The notes under the pieces were generated by a model. It searched no databases. It was not told the DNA's origin and was given only the letters and a program-made list of their open reading frames with translations. A program made the translations under genes and the position numbers. From contig NZ_JAMCCX010000083.1 in assembly GCF_024706985.1 (NCBI RefSeq), positions 61,469 through 125,468 on the forward strand: a stretch of DNA of 64,000 nt, read 5' to 3'. The stretch is from Alicyclobacillus sp. SP_1. Lineage in GTDB: Bacteria > Bacillota > Bacilli > Alicyclobacillales > Alicyclobacillaceae. This document shows positions 34,715 to 43,429 of this stretch, piece after piece (the stretch's first letter is position 1; each line of letters opens with the position of its first letter).

Positions 34715-36163
34715 GTGGTCAAACAAACCAAACTTTGGATTGGCGGTCAGTGGGTCGATGGTGAAGAGACAATTGCCCTCAAGAATCCGCACACTGGCAC
34801 CCTGATTGCCGAGGTAGCCTATGCCGGAGAGGCTCACGCCAAACAGGCCATTGAGGTAGCCGCAGAAGCATTTCGAAGCTTCCGGAAAGTCCCTGCCTAC
34901 GAACGATCCGCCATTTTGCGCCGAGTTGCAGACGCTTTTGCGGCAAAGCGTACCGAAATCGCCTGCACGCTGGCCGAAGAGGCCGCCAAACCCATTAAAG
35001 CGGCACTGGCCGAAATCGACCGGACCGTGCAGACATATCTCTTTGCTGCCGAGGCGGCGCGTGACATCCACTCCGAGACCGTCCCGATGGACGCTGCCCC
35101 CCGCGGTGAGCACCACGTGGCTTATACCGTCAAACATCCTCTCGGAGTGGTGACGGCTATCACGCCTTTCAACTTTCCGGCAAATCTTGTAGCTCACAAG
35201 GTAGGTCCGGCTATCGCTGCTGGCAATACGATGGTTCTCAAGCCTGCGGAGCAAACGCCACTCACCTCTCTCCTGCTTGCTGATTTGTTTCAAGAAGCTG
35301 GCTTGCCGGACGGAGTGTTGAACATCATCCCTGGATATGGCGCAAAACTCAGCAAAATGCTCACCACGCACGAAGATGTCGCCTTTGTCACGTTCACGGG
35401 AAGTCCGCGCGTCGGCAAGCTGATTCGCCAGCAAGCGGAGTTGCGTCGCGTCACCCTCGAACTCGGTTCCAACTCGCCGTTGCTTATTGACGAAGGATTT
35501 ACACCAGACGAGTTGGACCGCATTGCAGCCGAGGCCACCGCTGGCGCTTTCAACTACAGTGGGCAGGTATGCATCTCCATCCAACGAACGTATGTCCACC
35601 GCTCCTGTTTCGACTCGTTCGTGGAACGAATGGTCACACACGCACGTGCTTTAAAAATTGGCGATCCGCTCGATGCCAACACGGACATCTCTGCCCTCAT
35701 CAACGACGCTGCTACCACACGGCTTAAACAGTGGCTGGACCATGCTGTTGCCTCTGGCGCAAAAGTTGAGACCGGGGGAACGTTTGACGGTAACATCATG
35801 CATCCGACCGTACTCACGAACGTTCCCGACAATGTGGAACTGAGTTGCGAAGAAGCCTTCGGACCGATTGTCCTGTTGGACACGTTTGACGAATGGGGCG
35901 AGGCCATCGCCAAGGCGAACCACTCCAAGTTCGGACTGAACGCAGGTGCATTCACCAAAGACCTTCAGCGGGCCATGCAAGCAGCCGAAGAACTCGAAGC
36001 TGGCGGAGTATTGCTCAACCAAATTCCCACCTTCCGCATTGACCAAATGCCGTACGGCGGCATTAAAGAGAGCGGTGTTGGCCGCGAGGGAGTACGTTAC
36101 GCCATGGAAGACATGATGGACATCAAAATGGTGGCCATCCGCACGAATGCGTATGGCCACTGA
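34715..36163 (+). CDS. NAD(P)-dependent aldehyde dehydrogenase
   Basis: A 482-residue ALDH starting at GTG 34715 with AAAGGAGG upstream. Key motifs are VVTAITPFNFPANLVAHK, VTFTGSPRVGKLI, the general base Glu in TLELGSNSPLLI and the nucleophilic Cys in AGAFNYSGQVCISIQRTYV. It oxidises an aldehyde to an acid; the GQVCISIQR context resembles the lactaldehyde/phosphonoacetaldehyde/GapN-like group. It follows alsS by about 60 bp and may be co-transcribed, though no pathway joining both is evident. Confidence 0.9.
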   Translation: MVKQTKLWIGGQWVDGEETIALKNPHTGTLIAEVAYAGEAHAKQAIEVAAEAFRSFRKVPAYERSAILRRVADAFAAKRTEIACTLAEEAAKPIKAALAEIDRTVQTYLFAAEAARDIHSETVPMDAAPRGEHHVAYTVKHPLGVVTAITPFNFPANLVAHKVGPAIAAGNTMVLKPAEQTPLTSLLLADLFQEAGLPDGVLNIIPGYGAKLSKMLTTHEDVAFVTFTGSPRVGKLIRQQAELRRVTLELGSNSPLLIDEGFTPDELDRIAAEATAGAFNYSGQVCISIQRTYVHRSCFDSFVERMVTHARALKIGDPLDANTDISALINDAATTRLKQWLDHAVASGAKVETGGTFDGNIMHPTVLTNVPDNVELSCEEAFGPIVLLDTFDEWGEAIAKANHSKFGLNAGAFTKDLQRAMQAAEELEAGGVLLNQIPTFRIDQMPYGGIKESGVGREGVRYAMEDMMDIKMVAIRTNAYGH

Positions 36164-36185
36164 GTGGGTGCCAAGTCCCTTGGAT

Positions 36186-37652
36186 TTATGAGGTAGTACG
36201 GCGAGCCATCACCAATTGTGCCGGATATTCCACAGTCAATTCTTCCTTTGTCAGGCGCGAGCAGATGCTCGCGCCATTTTCTTTCAACTGCCGCAGTAGA
36301 GACTGATATTCCGTCCACGGGAGAGTCATCAATTCATCGTTGAACAGTCCAACATTCTCGACAAAGAAGCGGACTACTTTATCGGGATCGTCATAACGAC
36401 AGGGCGTGAACACAGTCCGCACATCAAACGACGTAAGTTCTAGAGGTAGATACTTCGGAACGACCGTTTCGTCTGGAAGTGCATGGTCATGAGGCGGCAG
36501 CCCCGAGACGTGCTGGATGGGTTCAAACCAATCGCGCAAGAACGGCTCTTCAAACGGAAACTTGAGCGCGTGAAAACTCGCAAACAAGCCGCCTGGTTTG
36601 AGTACACGAGCAATCTCCTGAAGCGCCTTCGGAATATCCGTCAGATGAATGCTCAGCATGGCCAGGACCGCATCAAAAGTTCCGTCTGGAAAAGGCAAGT
36701 CTTCCGCAGATGCCATTTGAATGGACACCCACGGTTTGTCGTAGTGAACTTTCTTGTCCGCCGCCTGTTGGAGAAGCTTCTGAGCCGGGTCCACAGCAAC
36801 CACTCGACCAGAGGGACCGACTTGGTCGGCGAGTCCTGCATCAAAACTGAGTGACCCGCTGCCACAGCCTAAATCGAGAACATGCATCCCTTCTTGAATA
36901 TGAGCAAGTTCAAGAAGACGTCGACGCCACTTCGACAGTTCTGGTCCGAGATAGCGAATGACCGACTCGTAATCCTCCATCTCACTGAAGTGAGAAATGC
37001 GTAGCAAGTTGCTACGCGTCTCGGTATAACCCGTGCTGTTGAGCAATGCGCGTATGGCTTCAAGACGCTGTCGGCCAAGTTCGGTCAACCGCAAACACCG
37101 CACCCCGTCGCGCAAAAAAATTTCCACGGTGCCCATGGCCTGCATCAAAATCAACTCATCGTGAAGTGTATACCCAATCCACGGGCGATGCAGCTTTCCG
37201 TACACAAAGTCAGACTCTTTCATTTCACCGTAGTAATGAATGGCTAAATAATTTTCAAATGCAGTAATAACCGAATAGAGACTGACAAACTGGTCGAAAC
37301 CGTGTTCCTGTACAAACTCATCCAGAAACGCCAGTGATTGGTCGGCGGAAGATTTGTCAATCAGCGGATCGCCCGAGTGATTGTAAGCGAGAGACAACGC
37401 CGTCGAGATGGCCGTCTCATAAATAGCGGTTTTCGGCACCCGAGCAGGGACTGGCAACGTGCCAAAAACTTGAGCGACATACTCTTCCCGCCAATGTTCG
37501 GTAGCGTAATCACGAGCATTCCAATAAAGAAAATCGAATAAATCCCCCTCAAATTCGACGCCTTGTTTGATGTAGGCAAGCCACGGGCTGATGACAATCG
37601 GAGAGGAGCCAAGACGGACCAGGAGTCCCCTCAACTTTTCGATATCCTGCAC
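36186..37652 (-). CDS. SAM-dependent methyltransferase with a large unrecognised N-terminal domain
   Basis: A 488-residue protein. The C-terminal half is a class I methyltransferase: MHVLDLGCGSGSLSFDAGL (motif I), VVAVDPAQ (motif II), SAEDLPFPDGTFDAVLAMLSIHL (motifs III-IV) and IARVLKPGGLFASFHA, as in UbiE-like enzymes. The first 230 residues are mostly helical with many aromatic residues (ISPWLAYIKQGVEF, FDFLYWNARDY) and include a possible winged-helix part (GTVEIFLRDGVRCLRLTELGRQRL). I do not recognise that half. It is convergent with the ALDH gene 22 bp away. Confidence 0.78.
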   Translation of the reverse strand: MQDIEKLRGLLVRLGSSPIVISPWLAYIKQGVEFEGDLFDFLYWNARDYATEHWREEYVAQVFGTLPVPARVPKTAIYETAISTALSLAYNHSGDPLIDKSSADQSLAFLDEFVQEHGFDQFVSLYSVITAFENYLAIHYYGEMKESDFVYGKLHRPWIGYTLHDELILMQAMGTVEIFLRDGVRCLRLTELGRQRLEAIRALLNSTGYTETRSNLLRISHFSEMEDYESVIRYLGPELSKWRRRLLELAHIQEGMHVLDLGCGSGSLSFDAGLADQVGPSGRVVAVDPAQKLLQQAADKKVHYDKPWVSIQMASAEDLPFPDGTFDAVLAMLSIHLTDIPKALQEIARVLKPGGLFASFHALKFPFEEPFLRDWFEPIQHVSGLPPHDHALPDETVVPKYLPLELTSFDVRTVFTPCRYDDPDKVVRFFVENVGLFNDELMTLPWTEYQSLLRQLKENGASICSRLTKEELTVEYPAQLVMARRTTS

Positions 37653-38097
37653 AAAAGGTCACCTCGATGATTTTATAGACGCGGGGGTGGGGACTTGGCA
37701 AAGTGACAGGGAACGCGCTTCATGGGCATGACGGCAAGAAGCCTCATGGCGACCTAGAACAATATGACGATACCACATTCATGGGTAGACGGCGACGGCC
37801 CATGATGACAACCACAGAACTTTTTGATATTTTCCAGTTCTACCATACTCTATTGATGTGCTCAAGAGCAACTGCTTTATGTAGACTCAACAGAATAATT
37901 CTACATTCAGCTTGGGTCGGCTCAGGTCACGTTTCGTGAGAAAATGTTTAATGGTCGCCTGGTCAAGAAGGTAAATAACAGAATATACAGAATACAATGC
38001 AACGACTGTATTGGAGGAAGGGAGGGTGGGTGCCGCTCGTTTAAACTCTTCAATCTAAGTTAGCTTTTGGCACGTATCAAAAGGAAGGTAGGTGCGT
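37653..38097. other. Divergent control region between methyltransferase and MFS genes
   Basis: No convincing gene in about 440 bp of AT-richer DNA. Two operator-like inverted repeats are visible: ATGTAGA / TCTACAT (37879-37906), containing AGAAT-A-ATTCT, and AATACA / TGTATT (37991-38012). Either may control the MFS gene that follows. Confidence 0.4.
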
Positions 38098-39336
38098 GTG
38101 TTGTCGAAGAAATGGAGAATGCTGCTCCTCATCTGGCTCATGATGTTCGTGGCATACCTAGACCGCATCAACATCTCAGTGGCTGGTCCTACGATGCAAA
38201 AGTCTTTGCATATGAGCCCAGTCGCATTCGGCGGAATTCTGTCCGCGTTTACCTTTGGATATGCCATTTTACAGATACCTGGTGGTTGGCTTGCAGATAA
38301 ATTTGGCGCCCGCAGGCTTCTTGTCATCGCATTGGTTTGTTGGTCTGTGTTCACTGGATTGACTGGTCTTGCCACATCCGTGACGGTTCTCATCCTTGTC
38401 CGAGTTCTCTTCGGAGTAGGCGAAGGTCTGGAAAACGGCGCTCAGTTCAAACTAATTGGAGATTTCTTCGAATCCAAGGAACGGTCTTCTGCCAATGGAT
38501 TGTTTTTGACGTCCATTGCCCTTGGTCCCGCTTTCGTCGCTCCGCTCGCCGTATGGCTCCTGAAAGTGGCGGGCTGGCACGGGATGTTTTTATGGTTTGT
38601 TATCCCTGGCATCGTGATGGCCGTCCTCATTGCCTGGTTGGTTCCAAAACAGCCAGACGGAGGTCCCGTGCATACTCTTGTTCTCACGAAGAAGGGACCA
38701 TCGACGGTCTGGACGGACGTCTTAGCGCATCCGAGCATTTGGCTCTCCTTTCTAGCGTATTTCTTTTTCAATATTGCCTTCTGGGGATTTCTTGGGTGGA
38801 TGCCGAGCTACTTGAGTGAAGCACGGGGAATCACATTGAGTAAACTAGGCTTTGACGCATCGTACCCTTATATCCTGGGGTTTTTTGGGCTTGTTCTGTT
38901 AGGATGGCTCGGCAACAAAATTCTCTTCAATTACCGCGCGGCGCTGATTGCTGTAAGTTATCTTCTGTCGGGAATTTTTCTATACACCGCCTACAATGCA
39001 CATACTGCGAGTGGAAGTGTCTTTAGCTTGTCCATCGCTGGTTTCTTTCTGTACGGTGGATTTGGACCTATTTGGGCCGTGGCCCTCGACCTCATTCCGG
39101 ACAATTTGCGCGCCACCCTGACAGGCTTTGTGAATTTCGGGGGTCAAATCGGGGGCTTTGTTGCGCCGATTACGGTTGGGGCGATTGTTTCAGCAACCAA
39201 GTCGTTCAACGGAGGTTTTCTGTTCATGATTGGCGGATTGGTGTTAGCTGCAGCGGTCCTCTTATTCCTTCAGGTCCTTCAGAACCGAACTGCTCGACGC
39301 ATGTTGTCAACGACTTCGGGAGCACTCACGCCTTAA
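38098..39336 (+). CDS. MFS transporter, anion:cation symporter (ACS) family
   Basis: About 412 residues from a GTG at 38098 (AAGGAAGG nine bases upstream; GTG 38092 and TTG 38101 are alternatives). It has 12 membrane segments, the start FVAYLDRINISVAGPTMQKSL and the loop PGGWLADKFGARRLL, which are the ACS (phthalate, glucarate, galactonate permease) signature. Uptake of an organic acid is the likely role. The flanking genes do not show which acid. Confidence 0.87.
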   Translation: MLSKKWRMLLLIWLMMFVAYLDRINISVAGPTMQKSLHMSPVAFGGILSAFTFGYAILQIPGGWLADKFGARRLLVIALVCWSVFTGLTGLATSVTVLILVRVLFGVGEGLENGAQFKLIGDFFESKERSSANGLFLTSIALGPAFVAPLAVWLLKVAGWHGMFLWFVIPGIVMAVLIAWLVPKQPDGGPVHTLVLTKKGPSTVWTDVLAHPSIWLSFLAYFFFNIAFWGFLGWMPSYLSEARGITLSKLGFDASYPYILGFFGLVLLGWLGNKILFNYRAALIAVSYLLSGIFLYTAYNAHTASGSVFSLSIAGFFLYGGFGPIWAVALDLIPDNLRATLTGFVNFGGQIGGFVAPITVGAIVSATKSFNGGFLFMIGGLVLAAAVLLFLQVLQNRTARRMLSTTSGALTP

Positions 39337-39360
39337 GTAAACTTCTCCTATCAGCGCAAT

Positions 39361-39400
39361 GAACGTGAAGCAGAGGGCATGTAGCTCCTGCTTCACGTTC
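39361..39400 (+). terminator. Hairpin after the ACS transporter gene
   Basis: GAACGTGAAGCAG (39361-39373) pairs perfectly with CTGCTTCACGTTC (39388-39400). It lies 25 bp after the MFS stop and lacks a clear T-run. It also borders the transposase remnant, so it may instead be part of that element. Confidence 0.55.
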
Positions 39401-39985
39401 GCGGTTCATTTGCAGATGCATCACCAGCGCTATCCAACCGCATCCCCTTCACTCGCGGCAAACGCGAAGAAAGTTTATCTATCGACTGCCTTATACCCTG
39501 ATTCTGCGACTTGACACAACTAAGGAGAGAACAACCCACGGGAATGAGCGTGTGTCCATCCGACCAGCCCAACGTCAGCATGGGAAACCTCTTGTCGTAG
39601 CAGTTTTAAGCGTGATCTTTAAACCGGGCCAGTAGTTCCACGAACTTGCCACGGTTTCGTTCGTACGTGGAGTCATCGACGACGAATACACGGACACGTC
39701 CTGTCAGAGGTCAATGCACTTGTTTTATGAATGGCCTCCGTACTAAGAAGTCAGAGGAAACCGTCGCCAGTTGTGACGAGGGGAATTCAGGAATCGATAA
39801 ATCGTGTCCTTACCAAACTCAGCACCACCAGACTGCCTTAGCCAGCGGTTCAGGCTTCGTTGTGTGAATACGAGACTGAATATGACACTGAACACATCCA
39901 TGACCGCGATCCCAGCCTGTTTAGTGATGTTCGACAGTCTTAGCAATCGAGCAATCTTGTACTCTTTGAAGAAGGCAAAAACCAT
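39393..39985 (-). pseudogene. Decayed DDE transposase (IS4-like) remnant
   Basis: Three pieces in order on the minus strand match one transposase. The N-terminal part (39743-39985) includes KQAGIAVMDVFSVIFSLVF and GKDTIYRFLNSPRHNWRRF. The middle part, in another frame, has VRVFVVDDSTYERNRGKFVE with the first catalytic Asp. After a TAA at 39606-39608 the same frame continues with MLTLGWSDGHTLIPVGCSLLS. The gene is then lost. A frameshift, a nonsense codon and the missing C-terminus show it is dead. IS4/IS701-type membership is by motif memory only. Confidence 0.75.
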
Positions 39986-40233
39986 AGATTGGAGTTGATC
40001 TTAATATTGGGGTTCACGTACCATTAGGGCAAACATCCTCTTCTCTGTAGATGGTTGTCTCAGCAACTTCAATCCAGCAGAAAATGAGGGTGTTTTTGCT
40101 TGATCGCCGCCTGAAATCTTAGTCGCGACAAGGATCTAAGCGCTCAAACCGGGTGCGAAACTTGTCTACCTGCCACGAATTTTGCCGCCAACACTGAGGA
40201 AATGAAGCGGAGATTTAGATTCCGATAATTGTC

Positions 40234-40328
40234 GGCTACCGATTCCGGCGACTGCGTAACAGTGGCCGATTTCAGTCGGAATGTCCGGCCGATATTTTCC
40301 GGAACAGGTGGCCGAATTGCTCCGGAAT
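40234..40328. repeat. Direct repeats with 23-bp period, possible IS21-type end
   Basis: The pattern GGCCGAT-n-CCGGAA occurs at 40264-40282, 40287-40305 and 40310-40328, exactly 23 bp apart, with a weaker copy GGCTACCGATTCCGG at 40234-40248. Multiple terminal repeats of this kind flank IS21-family elements, but no istA/istB is present, so it would be an orphan end. About 240 bp between it and the transposase remnant hold nothing I recognise. Confidence 0.55.
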
Positions 40329-40424
40329 ACGCAGTTCAAAGGTTAGAGGAGTGCCATGCTTCCAAACTAAGATCTTAAAGAATTCATGGCACCTAATCAG
40401 TGGTCTGGCAGTCATCAGGTGAGC

Positions 40425-40813
40425 TTATTTCCGGCCATGCAATTCAATGATTTCAACAATCTGCTCAAACGTGTAGTGATGGTTCACCACATCGACCACG
40501 AAGTCCTCAGCTACGTTTTGGTCCATTACGAAGGTGTACCCGTTGTACCCCAGAAACTGAAGGAGGATAGAAAAGCCGTTCGTTTATTGGCATTATGGAA
40601 CGCATGATTTTGCGCTAGCGATTCAAACAGTGCAGCTCCCTTTGCAAAAATCGTTGGGTAAGCATCCTCACCGAACACCGATTGTTTAGGCCGACTTACC
40701 GCCGAATTGAGTAAATCTGGAGACTTCACTCCGGTCTGTTCATCTGGCGAAAACTCCTTTATTACCCAAAGATTTATCGCAATCGCTTCTTCGTCGGTAA
40801 GAAATGGGGTCAT
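40425..40813 (-). pseudogene. Doc-family toxin gene with a frameshift
   Basis: The frame from 40813 encodes a Doc/Fic-fold toxin up to the signature NHAFHNANKRTAFL, then runs off into a short tail and stops at 40526. Shifting frame near 40550-40568 restores the expected C-terminus: LGYNGYTFVMDQNVAEDF and FEQIVEIIELHGRK, ending at TAA 40425-40427. One base appears lost. Doc phosphorylates EF-Tu in the known system. The start overlaps the antitoxin stop by ATGA. The catalytic motif is intact, but the C-terminus that normally completes the fold is not made. Confidence 0.8.
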
Positions 40814-41061
40814 CTGTCTTTCAGACCTTCGATGGTCTTACGATATTGATCCACATTGGCTTGCAAGACCTCGAAGAATCGCGGATCAAGCCCTTGTGGA
40901 ACTTTAGGAGAGTTCCGAAGCACGACTTCACCTTCATTCTCGTTTACGATGATTTCAAGATCATCACCAAGGTCTACATTAATTCTCTTCAACAGTTCTT
41001 TATTAAAGGTCACACCTAAACTGTTCCCGATCTTCGTGACTTTCCGGTGTACAGGTTCCAT
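40810..41061 (-). CDS. AbrB/MazE-like antitoxin
   Basis: From the ATG at 41061 (GGGGG upstream) the protein has 83 residues. VHRKVTKIGNSLGVTFNKELLKRINVDLGDDLEII is a swapped-hairpin AbrB/MazE DNA-binding domain; the C-terminal tail (QGLDPRFFEVLQANVDQYRKTIEGLKDR) would bind the toxin. It overlaps the doc-like gene by four bases, so the pair is a toxin-antitoxin module whose toxin is frameshifted. Starts at 41076 or 41082 are possible. Confidence 0.82.
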   Translation of the reverse strand: MEPVHRKVTKIGNSLGVTFNKELLKRINVDLGDDLEIIVNENEGEVVLRNSPKVPQGLDPRFFEVLQANVDQYRKTIEGLKDR

Positions 41062-41094
41062 CTGGACTGCCCCCATTGCCAAAGGTTTCTCATC

Positions 41095-41334
41095 CTAGCG
41101 GTTAAAAACAAAACTTGAAATATTCATAACAGTGCCAGTGAGTAGAGCCTTCAATGTTGGTCCGTTTTTAGGAAAAACTTGAACCCCATTGTTCTTTAAG
41201 TCCAGGAAAAATTTTTTCCCACCTTGCATTCCTTTTTCTTGAATCATACCGTACAAAAACGGATACGCAGGTCCCGAAATGGACGGATTGTTGATGGCTA
41301 CTGCGTTTTTAAACTCAGGCTTCAAGAAGACCAA
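41095..41334 (-). pseudogene. Fragment of an ABC transporter solute-binding protein
   Basis: A 79-codon open stretch resembles the C-terminal half of iron/phosphonate-type periplasmic binding proteins: NNPSISGPAYPFLYGMIQEKG, KKFFLDLKNNGVQVFPKNGPTLKALLTGTV. Both the N-terminal part and the true C-terminus are missing, and it abuts a LysR fragment on the other strand at about 41335, so it is a rearrangement remnant. Confidence 0.65.
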
Positions 41335-41575
41335 TTGACGCTCATTCTACCGAGGGGCCACGAACTCGCCACAGAAAACATGAAGATGCTTGTTGCCGAA
41401 GGTCTCGGGGCAGCCATCTTGCCGCTCCTCAGTTGTCAGCGAGAACGGTCGAACGGTCGAGTGGACTTGTGGTGGCACGAAACCTCCCCGCATTCCCGCA
41501 GAGGCGATTCATTGACGCGGCACGCCGACCTGGACACAGTCTGCCCGTCATCGATGAGTTCTTGAAGACCGCTCG
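41335..41575 (+). pseudogene. LysR-type regulator remnant
   Basis: Two effector-domain pieces are joined by a deletion: LTLILPRGHELA followed at once by MKMLVAEGLGAAILPLLS, which in intact LysR proteins are some 80-90 residues apart. The expected C-terminus (QRRFIDAARRPGHSLPVIDEF) then continues in another frame. No DNA-binding domain is present. Confidence 0.55.
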
Positions 41576-41578
41576 ACT

Positions 41579-42445
41579 CTACTGCAACCCTGCTGTCTCC
41601 AACGCGTGAACCCGCACCGACGTCTCGAGCGTCTGCGCCCCTCCACGATAGACTCCTTTGATGGGCACAATATCCCGGTAATCACGGCCTACCGCCACTC
41701 GTATATGTCGGGACCCTACAAAGACGTGATTCGTCGGGTCAACGCCAACCCATCCGAGCGTTGGAAACATGACCTCTACCCAGGCGTGCATGGCGGCATC
41801 GCCACGCAGAGCAGTATTTTCGCCGCAATACAGATACCCACTGACGTAACGGGCAGGTATTTGATGAACGCGGCAAAGGGCCAACATGAGATGCGTAAAG
41901 TCTTGACATACTCCGGATTTCCTCGCCAAAAACTCCTCTGCCTTCGTTTCGACCGTGGTCACTCCAGCATGATACGTGAATTCGGTGTAAAGAAAGTCGG
42001 AAATGCGACGCACATAATCTAGCGCGTCACGAGACGCCCTCCACAACTCGTCTGTCTCTGCTGTCGCAGCTTCTGGCGGTAATGCGGTGTAAGAAGTGGC
42101 GGCCAAGTACTCGGCATAGCGACGGCGAAACTCAGTCGAAGTAAGCTCTCCAGACATGGCATCCGACAGTTGCGTCTCGGTCGGCAAGGCCTCTGCCCAC
42201 ACGTCTACGTCGGCACTGGCCGTTACGGTCAATTGCGAGTGCTTGGCGTGGATAGAAAACGTAGCCACCTCATTGCCGAAGTAGTCCTTGTGCCAAGCGC
42301 ATTTTGATTGCGGTTGAAGGTCTAATGTGAAATCAAGGCAGGCCTGACCTTCTCCTGTGTAAGGTCGTAAGCGCACTTGATTGATGCTTTCAGTCGCACC
42401 ACCAGCGTACTGATATTGATTAACCTGTAAGATATGGTACTTCAT
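41579..42445 (-). CDS. Transglutaminase-like cysteine protease family protein
   Basis: About 288 residues from the ATG at 42445, which overlaps the alpha-E gene stop by ATGA. The N-terminal beta-rich domain (YHILQVNQYQYAGGATES, VRLRPYTGEGQ) is the bacterial transglutaminase N-terminal type. The catalytic triad is visible: Cys in RKSGVCQDFTHLMLALCR, His in GDAAMHAWVEVMFP, Asp in WVGVDPTNH. It is the third gene of ATP-grasp / alpha-E / transglutaminase. Such triads were predicted by comparative genomics (Iyer and Aravind) to form a peptide ligation and trimming system; the substrate is unknown. Confidence 0.9.
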   Translation of the reverse strand: MKYHILQVNQYQYAGGATESINQVRLRPYTGEGQACLDFTLDLQPQSKCAWHKDYFGNEVATFSIHAKHSQLTVTASADVDVWAEALPTETQLSDAMSGELTSTEFRRRYAEYLAATSYTALPPEAATAETDELWRASRDALDYVRRISDFLYTEFTYHAGVTTVETKAEEFLARKSGVCQDFTHLMLALCRVHQIPARYVSGYLYCGENTALRGDAAMHAWVEVMFPTLGWVGVDPTNHVFVGSRHIRVAVGRDYRDIVPIKGVYRGGAQTLETSVRVHALETAGLQ

Positions 42446-43410
42446 TCTGCGTCCATCGCTCCTAGATAGTAGGTCGTTGCCAAGTGTTGGCCAACCTGAT
42501 TGCACTCCCATTGTATGTTCGCAAGGAACGCATGGAAGTCCTGCTGAAGAATCTCCTCGATTTCAGCATATTGCAACTTAGCACACAGTTTTCCCAACTG
42601 CACATGCAAAGTTCGCGCATATGACTTGACCTCACCATGCTCAATGGTCAGAAAGGCGTCCAACATCTGTTCGAGACAGTAGCGAATTGAGCGTGGAAAG
42701 AGTGGATCGAGCAAAAGATATTCACCAACGCGTTCCGGCAAGATGCGTGCTCCGTGTTTCAGAACATACGATTCATGGGCGCTAACCGACTGAAGCACCG
42801 CGCTCCAATGGTGATATTCGAACGCCTGTTGATGAGTCTGCCGTTCTTCCACACCCTGCGAGTAGACGTCGACAATCCGAGCCATTTTTTGTGCCCGCTC
42901 TAAAAATGTTCCCATGCGCACAAACTGATACGCATCACCACGAGACATAGCGGCATCAATAATTCCCCAGAATTGCAGAGAAAATGATTTGACCATATCC
43001 ACCAATCGATGCAACGTCTCAGTCCGAAGCGTCTCATTCTCGTACTCGCGCACCGAATAGTAATACGTATTGACCAATTCCCATAGCTCAGAGGGAATCA
43101 TTCCGAGCATGGTGCGCGCATTCTGACGCGCCGTACTGACACAGCGCAAAATAGAGTTTGGATTTTTGTCAGCCACCGTCAGAAACTCCAAGGAACTCTG
43201 GTCATCCATCCGCTCATATAGACTCAGAAACAGCGACTCACTAGCATTGATATGAATGAGCGGGCTCCACAGCGAGTGACCCATATCGTCCCGAAATTCT
43301 GCATGCTCCAATTGACGAACGAGTTGGACGGCAATCAATCGAGCATCATTTTCTGCCCGCTCCACATTGCGCGCCATCCAATACAAGGCATCCGCGACTC
43401 GACTCAGCAT
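42442..43410 (-). CDS. Alpha-E domain protein
   Basis: A 322-residue, mainly helical protein starting at the ATG at 43410 with GGGGGAGGG upstream. MLSRVADALYWMARNVERAENDARLIAVQL is the standard alpha-E N-terminus. The family has no solved biochemical role; it is nearly always next to circularly permuted ATP-grasp and transglutaminase genes, as here. It begins 19 bp after the ATP-grasp stop and overlaps the transglutaminase gene. Two His-rich helices (HHWSAVLQSVSAHESYVLKHG) lie in the middle. Confidence 0.9.
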   Translation of the reverse strand: MLSRVADALYWMARNVERAENDARLIAVQLVRQLEHAEFRDDMGHSLWSPLIHINASESLFLSLYERMDDQSSLEFLTVADKNPNSILRCVSTARQNARTMLGMIPSELWELVNTYYYSVREYENETLRTETLHRLVDMVKSFSLQFWGIIDAAMSRGDAYQFVRMGTFLERAQKMARIVDVYSQGVEERQTHQQAFEYHHWSAVLQSVSAHESYVLKHGARILPERVGEYLLLDPLFPRSIRYCLEQMLDAFLTIEHGEVKSYARTLHVQLGKLCAKLQYAEIEEILQQDFHAFLANIQWECNQVGQHLATTYYLGAMDAE

Positions 43411-43429
43411 CTGTTCGCCCTCCCCCGGT

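Noticed and set aside
37703..37939. 78-codon plus-strand frame between the methyltransferase and MFS genes
   Set aside because: No ribosome binding site or motif, and it lies over operator-like repeats in AT-rich DNA.
39743..39867. Plus-strand small frames at the transposase remnant
   Set aside because: They are antisense to recognisable transposase segments.
40234..40328. CRISPR array with 23-bp period
   Set aside because: Repeat cores are imperfect and only 5-7 bp of each unit varies, so there are no spacers; an insertion sequence end fits better.
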